Shown here: positions 45,550-50,947 of the stretch, one piece after another | Numbering within the stretch: position 1 is the stretch's first letter | Layout of the letters: the number at the start of each line of letters is the position of its first letter | Assembly (NCBI GenBank): GCA_005502875.1 | Contig: SCMV01000030.1 | Coordinates: 1-50,947, forward strand | DNA: 50,947 nt | From: Comamonadaceae bacterium 2PF | GTDB lineage: Bacteria > Pseudomonadota > Gammaproteobacteria > Burkholderiales > Burkholderiaceae_C | Reading direction: 5' to 3' | Made by a program: the position numbers and the translations under genes | The notes under the pieces: model-generated | What the model saw: the letters and a program-made list of their open reading frames with translations, nothing else | Databases searched by the model: none | Told to the model about the DNA's origin: nothing

Positions 45550-47307
45550 TCAGAGCCCCGCTTTCAGCAGGCTCTTGAGGAAGTCCTGGGCGTTCTGGAA
45601 ACCGATGACGCGAGCCCCCGCCTGCTCTTGCCCTTGCGGGTTGAAGAACAGGATGCCGGGCGGCCCGAACAGGCCAAAGCGCTCCATCAGGGCGCGGTCG
45701 TCAGCCGAGTTCAGGGTCACGTCGGCCTGCAGCAGCACCACGCCCTTGAGGCGCGACTGAACCAGCGCGTCGGTGAAGGTCTCGCGCTCCATCTCGATGC
45801 ACGAGACACACCAGTCGGCATAGAAGTCGAGCATCACGGCGCGACCGTCGGCGCGGGCCTGGGCAAGGGCCGCGTCGAGCTCGGCCACCGAATGCACGCG
45901 TTTGAAGGGCAGCACGCTGCGGTGCGCAGGGTCGGACGCCTCCAGGCCCAGCACCTGCGTCTTGAGGTAAGGCCAGGCGGGTTGGGCCACGTACACGGCC
46001 ATGCCCAGCATCAGCACGCCGAACAGGGCCTTGACCGCCGTCATCCAGGCACCGGCGCGCGGCAGCAGGCTGCCTGCCGACACGCCCACCAGCAGCAGCG
46101 GCAGGCTCATGCCCCAGGCCATGGCGTAGAGGGCGCTGCCGCCCAGCACCACGTCACGGGTCTGGCTGATGTAGAGCAAGGCACCGGCCAGCGGCGCCGA
46201 CACGCAGGGGCTGACGATCAGCGCCGAGACCACACCCATCGCGAACACGCTGACGAACTTGCCGCCGGGCAGGCGGTTGCTGCCCTCGCCCAACCAGCTC
46301 TGCACGGCCACCGGCAAGCGCAGCTCGTACAGGCCGAACATCGACAGCGCCAGCAGCACCATCAGCGCCGCGAACGCGAGCACCACCCAGGGGTGTTGCA
46401 GGTAGGCCGCCAGCCCCTGGCCCAACAGGCCTGCGGCCACGCCCAGGCCCGTGTAGACCAGGGCCATGCCTTGCGAATAAGCCAGCGCCAGCAAAAAACC
46501 CCGGCCCCGGGTGACGCGGTCCTTCTGACCCACGATGATCGACGAGAGGATGGGCACCATGGGCAGCACACAAGGCGTCAGCGACAGCAGCACACCAGCC
46601 AGGAAGAACACGCCCACCACCGTCCAGAGCTGCCCGGAGTCAAGCGCCTGACGGATGCGGTCGGAGCCTGCTGCGGCGTCGAGGCCGCCAAGAGGCGAGG
46701 CCCCGCCGACCACCGAGGCGCCCGGCCCGACAGGACCGGCTCCAGCCCCCCCCGGGCCACGCATGGGCTCGATGCTGGCGATGGCTCCCGCGCCATCGAT
46801 CACCACGCGAAGGCGGCGGGCCTGCGGCGGGTAACACAAGCCCGCATCGGCACAACCTTGGTAGCCGATGGTCAGCACGGCCTCACCCTGGAGCCCGGCT
46901 GGCAGGCTCAGGCCACCAGTCACGTCTGCGTGGTAGACCTCGAGTTCCTTGTCGAAGGTGGGGTCGTACTTGGTCTCGCCCGGCGGCAGGTCCCAGGTCA
47001 GGGCCTGCTGCGCCGCCCCAGCGGGCTGCCACGAGGCCTTCATCTGCTCGCGGTACAGGTAGACGTCACGCGCCAGCGTGAAACGCACCTCCACAGATCG
47101 GGGACCGGAGGCTTGCGCCTCGACCCGGAAAGCCTGGTCAGCGGGCAGGAAGGTCTGGGCCTGCGCCAACGGGCTCAGCAACACGGCGGCCAGCGTGCAC
47201 AGCATCAACCAGGCCATCGCCACGAACCGCCAAGCGGTTGGCGATCTGTCTGCTTGAGTGCGCGGTCGGGCAGTCCATGCAAGCTTGTCGGAGTTGTTCA
47301 GCGTCAT
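45550..47307 (-). CDS. dsbD: Thiol:disulfide interchange protein DsbD
   Basis: This is a 585-residue protein that carries electrons from cytosolic thioredoxin to periplasmic DsbC/DsbG. A signal or anchor (about 29-51, ending LAQAQ) leads into the N-terminal domain with its Cys pair (YQGCADAGLCYPP). The central eight-helix domain has the conserved SLTPCVLPMVPILSSIIVG and the second Cys in SPCVSAPLAGALL. The C-terminal thioredoxin-like domain has LDFYADWCVSCIEME (CxxC). A Gly/Ala-rich linker links domains 1 and 2. The ATG at 47307 fits the order. The Bcr/CflA gene follows at 3 bp. It is divergent from cysK, which it may share a sulfur-related context with. Confidence 0.94.
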   Translation of the reverse strand: MTLNNSDKLAWTARPRTQADRSPTAWRFVAMAWLMLCTLAAVLLSPLAQAQTFLPADQAFRVEAQASGPRSVEVRFTLARDVYLYREQMKASWQPAGAAQQALTWDLPPGETKYDPTFDKELEVYHADVTGGLSLPAGLQGEAVLTIGYQGCADAGLCYPPQARRLRVVIDGAGAIASIEPMRGPGGAGAGPVGPGASVVGGASPLGGLDAAAGSDRIRQALDSGQLWTVVGVFFLAGVLLSLTPCVLPMVPILSSIIVGQKDRVTRGRGFLLALAYSQGMALVYTGLGVAAGLLGQGLAAYLQHPWVVLAFAALMVLLALSMFGLYELRLPVAVQSWLGEGSNRLPGGKFVSVFAMGVVSALIVSPCVSAPLAGALLYISQTRDVVLGGSALYAMAWGMSLPLLLVGVSAGSLLPRAGAWMTAVKALFGVLMLGMAVYVAQPAWPYLKTQVLGLEASDPAHRSVLPFKRVHSVAELDAALAQARADGRAVMLDFYADWCVSCIEMERETFTDALVQSRLKGVVLLQADVTLNSADDRALMERFGLFGPPGILFFNPQGQEQAGARVIGFQNAQDFLKSLLKAGL

Positions 47308-47392
47308 CCGGCTATTCTGACCCGGGGCGGCGTATCCTTGCTGACTCGAGCCCATTTCAACGATTCACCCTGCGTCACACCGGAATCCAGAC

Positions 47393-48307
47393 ATGAAAGC
47401 CCAGAACATCCTCGAGACCATCGGCCAGACCCCGCACGTGCGCATGAGCCGCCTGTTCGGCGCCGCCGAGGTGTGGATCAAGGCCGAACGCGCCAACCCG
47501 GGCGGCTCCATCAAGGACCGCATCGCCCTGTCCATGATCGAAGACGCTGAAGCCAGCGGCGTGCTCAAGCCGGGCGGCACCATCATCGAGCCGACCTCGG
47601 GCAACACGGGCGTGGGCCTGGCCATGGTGGCCGCCGTCAAGGGCTACAAGCTGGTGCTGGTCATGCCCGACAGCATGTCCATCGAGCGCCGCCGCCTGAT
47701 GCTGGCCTATGGCGCCACCTTCGACCTGACGCCGCGCGAGAAGGGCATGAAGGGCGCGATCGCCCGCGCGCAGGAGCTGGCCGCGCAGACACCCGGCGCC
47801 TGGATCCCGCAGCAGTTCGAGAACCCGGCCAACATCGCCGTGCACGAGCGCACCACGGCACAAGAGATCCTGGCCGACTTCCCCGAGGGCCTGGACGTGC
47901 TGATCACGGGCGTGGGCACGGGTGGCCACCTCACGGGTTGCGCCAAGGTGCTCAAGGCCCACTGGCCGCAGCTCAAGGTGTACGCGGTCGAGCCCAAGGC
48001 CTCGCCGGTCATCTCGGGCGGCAGCCCCGCGCCCCACCCCATCCAGGGCATCGGCGCGGGCTTCGTGCCCGCCAACCTGCACACCGACCTGCTCGACGGC
48101 GTGATCCAGGTCGACGCCGAAGACGCCCGTGAGTTCGGCCGCCGCGCCGCCCGCGAAGAAGGCATGCTGGTCGGCATCTCGTCCGGCGCCACGCTGGCCG
48201 CCATCGCGCAAAAGCTGCCCGAGCTGCCCGCCGGCAGCCGCGTGCTGGGCTTTTGCTACGACACCGGCGAGCGCTACCTGTCGGTCGAAGGCTACCTGCC
48301 TGCCTGA
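47393..48307 (+). CDS. cysK: Cysteine synthase A (O-acetylserine sulfhydrylase)
   Basis: This is a 304-residue PLP enzyme making cysteine from O-acetylserine and sulfide. The PLP Lys is K41 in [14 protein letters not shown]. The substrate loop is [12 protein letters not shown], the phosphate loop [12 protein letters not shown], and [13 protein letters not shown] plus [10 protein letters not shown] are CysK landmarks. [14 protein letters not shown] and KGMKGAIA place it closer to CysK than CysM. GGAA precedes the ATG. It may share its transcript with the potassium channel gene, which begins 12 bp after its stop. The divergent 85-bp gap to dsbD should hold both promoters. Confidence 0.95.
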   Translation: MKAQNILETIGQTPHVRMSRLFGAAEVWIKAERANPGGSIKDRIALSMIEDAEASGVLKPGGTIIEPTSGNTGVGLAMVAAVKGYKLVLVMPDSMSIERRRLMLAYGATFDLTPREKGMKGAIARAQELAAQTPGAWIPQQFENPANIAVHERTTAQEILADFPEGLDVLITGVGTGGHLTGCAKVLKAHWPQLKVYAVEPKASPVISGGSPAPHPIQGIGAGFVPANLHTDLLDGVIQVDAEDAREFGRRAAREEGMLVGISSGATLAAIAQKLPELPAGSRVLGFCYDTGERYLSVEGYLPA

Positions 48308-48319
48308 GGCCTGCCGCGC

Positions 48320-49138
48320 ATGAGGCACCGTCGCAACGACGCCGCGAACTCGCCCTGGCCGATGTTGATCGCGCTGGTCGCCAGCGTACCGGCCTTCTAC
48401 GACTCGATGATGCCGACGCCGGCCACCTGGGCGACCTGGATGTACCTGGTCAGCGGGGCTGTGTTGCTGGCGTCGGCCTGGCGGGTGCAGCGCAACTTGC
48501 ACCATGGCACGCACGAACCCAGTCGGAGTCACTCCGGGCACTGGGGCGAGCACCCCATGCAGCTCAAGCTGGACTGGTTCCTGGGCGCAGCCTTGCTTGC
48601 CAACGCCGTGCTGCCGCAGAGCAACGAGTCGGAGCCCGCGTTGATCTGGCGGCTGGTCATCGCGGTGCTGATGCTCTACCGGCTGCTCAAGATCAGCCAG
48701 CCACATTTCACCGAAACCGGCCTGGCCCGCCTGCTGGCCATCGGCGCGGCGGTGCTGGTGCTGTGCGGCATCGGCTTTTACTGGCTCGACCCCGGCGTCA
48801 AGACGGTGCACGATGGGCTGTGGCTGGCGTTTTCCACCGCAGCCACCGTGGGCTACGGAGACATGGTGCCCACGTCCACCGCCTCGCGCATCTTCGCCGT
48901 GTTCGTGGTGCTGCTGGGCTACGGCTTGCTGTCGTTGGTGACCGCATCGGTGGCAGCCATGTTCGTGGGCTCGCAGGAGCGCAAGGTCGAGCGCGAGATC
49001 CTGCGCGACATGCACAAGGAGATGCAGTCATTGCGCCAGGAGATCGACAAATTGCGCCATGAGATGCGGGCCAACGGCTCGACCTGCGCGCCCTCCGACC
49101 CGGCTGCCCCTCAACGAGATGCCCCGCCCGACGCCTGA
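48320..49138 (+). CDS. Two-pore-domain-like or 6TM potassium channel protein
   Basis: This is a 272-residue membrane protein. It has hydrophobic segments at about 15-32, 40-58, 85-105, 115-130, 137-155, the pore helix and a last helix near 195-215. The selectivity filter is T176-VGYGD in STAATVGYGDMVP. An N-terminal region of about four helices precedes the pore module. The C-terminal part (about 218-252) is a predicted coiled coil (QERKVEREILRDMHKEMQ, LRQEIDKLRHEM) that could tetramerise it. It lacks a voltage-sensor Arg series and an RCK domain. It follows cysK at 12 bp. Confidence 0.88.
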   Translation: MRHRRNDAANSPWPMLIALVASVPAFYDSMMPTPATWATWMYLVSGAVLLASAWRVQRNLHHGTHEPSRSHSGHWGEHPMQLKLDWFLGAALLANAVLPQSNESEPALIWRLVIAVLMLYRLLKISQPHFTETGLARLLAIGAAVLVLCGIGFYWLDPGVKTVHDGLWLAFSTAATVGYGDMVPTSTASRIFAVFVVLLGYGLLSLVTASVAAMFVGSQERKVEREILRDMHKEMQSLRQEIDKLRHEMRANGSTCAPSDPAAPQRDAPPDA

Positions 49139-49223
49139 ACCCCGGCAACGCGAAGTTAGGGATGGCCGCTCACCGGGCTGCCCCCCTAAATTCAAAGCAA
49201 ATCACCCCATCAGGACCCCATCC

Positions 49224-49913
49224 ATGACGCCCAGCCGACTGCTCGCCCCCCTGCTCGCCGCCACGCTTTCCCAAGTCGCGCTGGCCTCCGACCTCACGCT
49301 CACCTTCGATGCCGGCCCAGGCGTTGCCGACTCGATCTGCACCAGCTCCGCCAGCGGCGTGGGCCCTGCCACGACTTGCGGCAACAGCAGCTACCTGCTG
49401 CAAAGCCACGGCGACATCCCGGGGGTGCTCGACGTGAGCTACCTCGCCCCGAGGCAAAGCACCATCGGCACCCTCTACTGGTGGAGCACCAGCTACAACG
49501 ACCTCTACGGCGTGTTGTGGGCACCAACCGGAGACAGCAACTCCGAAGCCCGCATCGACTTCCTGCCGCTGCAAGAAGGCAGCTTGGTGACGCTCAACAG
49601 CTTCGACCTTGGCGCCTACCCCAACACGACGCGCAACACCACGGTGTCCATCGTCGAGTTGGGCACCGGCAACACGCTCTTCAGCTACAGCGGCGCCGTC
49701 GGCAACGGCAGCCTGAACGCCACGGCGTTCACGCCCGCGGTGAGCTCGGCCAACGGCCTGCGCCTGGTCTGGCAGGACAGCGCCTACAACGTCGGCGTTG
49801 ACAACATCAGCGTGAGCATCACGCCGGTGCCGGAGGCCGACGCCCTGGCGCTGGCCGCCGTCGGCCTGGCCGTGGCCGGGCTGGCCCTGCGCAGTCGGCG
49901 CAGGGCTCGCTGA
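49224..49913 (+). CDS. PEP-CTERM-like exported protein (VPEA variant)
   Basis: This is a 229-residue exported protein. A signal peptide (about 1-22, ending ALAS) is followed by a Ser/Thr/Asn-rich beta-sandwich-like body with a Cys pair (ICTS and TTCGN), LGAYPNTTRNTTVS and a strand-rich C-terminal half. The sorting tail is VPEADALALAAVGLAVAGL followed by RSRRRAR. It shares VPEA instead of VPEP with the protein at 42110, but the bodies are not alike. The start at 49224 has AGGA upstream and gives a proper signal peptide. Its stop is 6 bp from the convergent pyrC stop. The function is unknown; an extracellular matrix or surface role is typical. Confidence 0.84.
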   Translation: MTPSRLLAPLLAATLSQVALASDLTLTFDAGPGVADSICTSSASGVGPATTCGNSSYLLQSHGDIPGVLDVSYLAPRQSTIGTLYWWSTSYNDLYGVLWAPTGDSNSEARIDFLPLQEGSLVTLNSFDLGAYPNTTRNTTVSIVELGTGNTLFSYSGAVGNGSLNATAFTPAVSSANGLRLVWQDSAYNVGVDNISVSITPVPEADALALAAVGLAVAGLALRSRRRAR

Positions 49914-49919
49914 CGCCGC

Positions 49920-50947
49920 TCAGCGCAGCTTCCAGCGCAGCGTCTCGCCGCCACGCAGCGGCTTGATCACGGTCTCGCCGAACGGCAGCTCTTCGGGCAC
50001 CACCCAGTCCTCGCGCACCAGCGTGACGGTCTCGGTGTTGCGCGGCAGGCCGTAGTAGTCGGGGCCGTGGAAGCTGGCAAAGGCTTCGAGCTTGTCGAGC
50101 GCGCCAGCGGCTTCGAAGGCCTCGGCGTACAGCTCCAGCGCGCAAGGCGCGGTGTAGCAACCGGCGCAGCCCGAAGCATGTTCCTTGAGGTGCGAGGCGT
50201 GCGGCGCGCTGTCCGTGCCCAGGAAGAACTTCGGCGAGCCGCTCGTGGCCGCCTTGACCAGCGCCACCCGGTGCTCCTCGCGCTTGAGGATGGGCAGGCA
50301 GTAGTAATGCGGGCGCACGCCGCCCATGAAGATGGCGTTGCGGTTGTAGAGCAGGTGCTGCGGCGTGATGGTGGCGCCCACGAAATGGTCGGCCTCGCTG
50401 ACGTACTGCGCGGCTTCCTTGGTGGTGATGTGCTCGAAGGCCACCTTCAACTCGGGGAAGTCACGGCGCAGCGGGATCAGCTTGTCGTCGATGAAGGCCT
50501 TCTCGCGGTCGAAGACATCGACCTCGCTGTCGGTGACCTCGCCGTGCACGCAGAACACCAGGCCTTCGCGCTGCATGGCTTCGAGCACCTTGTGGGTCTT
50601 GCGCAGGTCGGTCACGCCGGCGTCGCTGTTGGTGGTGGCGCCAGCAGGGTAGAGCTTGAAGGCCACCACACCGGCGTCCTTGGCGCGCTTGACCTCGTCC
50701 ACCGGGGTGTTGTCGGTCAGGTAGAGCACCATCAGCGGCTCGAACTTCACGCCAGCCGGCACGGCCGCGCGGATGCGGTCGCGGTAGGCAACGGCTTGCT
50801 CGGCGGTGGTCACGGGCGGGCGCAGGTTGGGCATGACGATGGCCCGACCGAACTGCTGGGCGGTGGCCGGCACCACCGAGGCCATGGCGGCGCCGTCGCG
50901 CAGGTGCAGGTGCCAGTCGTCGGGGCGGGTCAGGGTGAGCTGGGTGG
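49920..50947 (-). CDS. pyrC: Dihydroorotase, 5' end beyond the window
   Basis: This is dihydroorotase class II, closing the dihydroorotate ring in pyrimidine synthesis. The visible 342 codons run from [15 protein letters not shown] (metal-binding HxHxRD) near the right edge, through [13 protein letters not shown], the carboxylated-Lys motif [17 protein letters not shown] and EHITTKEAA, to [11 protein letters not shown] with the last metal Asp, and the C-terminus ETLRWKLR. Only about ten N-terminal residues are missing at the window edge. An internal Met at 50885 is not the start because the metal-binding HxH lies before it. It is convergent with the VPEA protein gene, 6 bp apart. Confidence 0.96.
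   Translation of the reverse strand, partial: TQLTLTRPDDWHLHLRDGAAMASVVPATAQQFGRAIVMPNLRPPVTTAEQAVAYRDRIRAAVPAGVKFEPLMVLYLTDNTPVDEVKRAKDAGVVAFKLYPAGATTNSDAGVTDLRKTHKVLEAMQREGLVFCVHGEVTDSEVDVFDREKAFIDDKLIPLRRDFPELKVAFEHITTKEAAQYVSEADHFVGATITPQHLLYNRNAIFMGGVRPHYYCLPILKREEHRVALVKAATSGSPKFFLGTDSAPHASHLKEHASGCAGCYTAPCALELYAEAFEAAGALDKLEAFASFHGPDYYGLPRNTETVTLVREDWVVPEELPFGETVIKPLRGGETLRWKLR

Noticed and set aside
44101-47550. 1100-codon open frame on the plus strand across rnpB, the MFS gene and dsbD
   Set aside because: It runs through an RNA gene and two well-supported proteins; His/Gln/Arg-rich shadow sequence.

Overview
The window is high-GC, densely packed bacterial chromosome with housekeeping genes typical of Burkholderiales (Betaproteobacteria). 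Supporting signs are a Gram-negative porin of the betaproteobacterial type, a recA-recX pair next to sucC-sucD and a TerC protein, a split methionine synthase, a HigA-type regulator, and two exosortase-type (PEP-CTERM-like) surface proteins. A Sphaerotilus/Aquabacterium/Leptothrix-like relative is my guess. No phage, insertion sequence, CRISPR array or tRNA was recognised. The only RNA gene seen is rnpB.

Layout, 1-14.7 kb: a periplasmic efflux adaptor gene, cut by the window edge and interrupted by an in-frame stop, lies divergent to an OmpR-type two-component system. Next come an MTA/SAH nucleosidase and a porin, the latter divergent from a three-gene NitT/TauT-type ABC importer. A second two-component pair (BetR-like response regulator plus membrane histidine kinase) precedes purT, a Crp/Fnr regulator, a HigA-like gene between two copies of a 16-bp repeat, and AMP nucleosidase.

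14.9-26.2 kb: topB is divergent from a small SET-domain protein gene across an alternating purine-pyrimidine tract. birA and a SPOR-domain protein follow. A secreted subtilisin-like protease with a GlyGly-CTERM-like tail, then gapA, transketolase and a type IV pilin with a sigma-54-like promoter, are all on the minus strand.

26.2-35.2 kb: one minus-strand run encodes TerC, a membrane-anchored Ser/Thr kinase, a PP2C phosphatase, a double FHA-type protein and a metallo-beta-lactamase-fold phosphodiesterase. Kinase, phosphatase and phosphopeptide reader next to each other suggest a complete phospho-signalling module. Upstream are sucC-sucD and recA-recX, with a LexA box in front of recA.

35.4-50.9 kb: a patatin-like phospholipase, a DUF465 protein, the pterin/cobalamin/activation part of MetH, a MarR regulator with an alpha/beta hydrolase, ruvC, two PEP-CTERM-like proteins, an alpha-carbonic anhydrase with a long charged linker, rnpB directly behind a Bcr/CflA transporter and dsbD, cysK, a potassium channel, and pyrC running off the right edge.

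No single large undescribed system stands out. The points most worth a second look are the SET protein beside a Lys-tailed TopB and a Z-DNA-prone tract, the kinase-phosphatase-FHA-MBL operon, the lone HigA bracketed by repeats, and the VPEA-type sorting signals.
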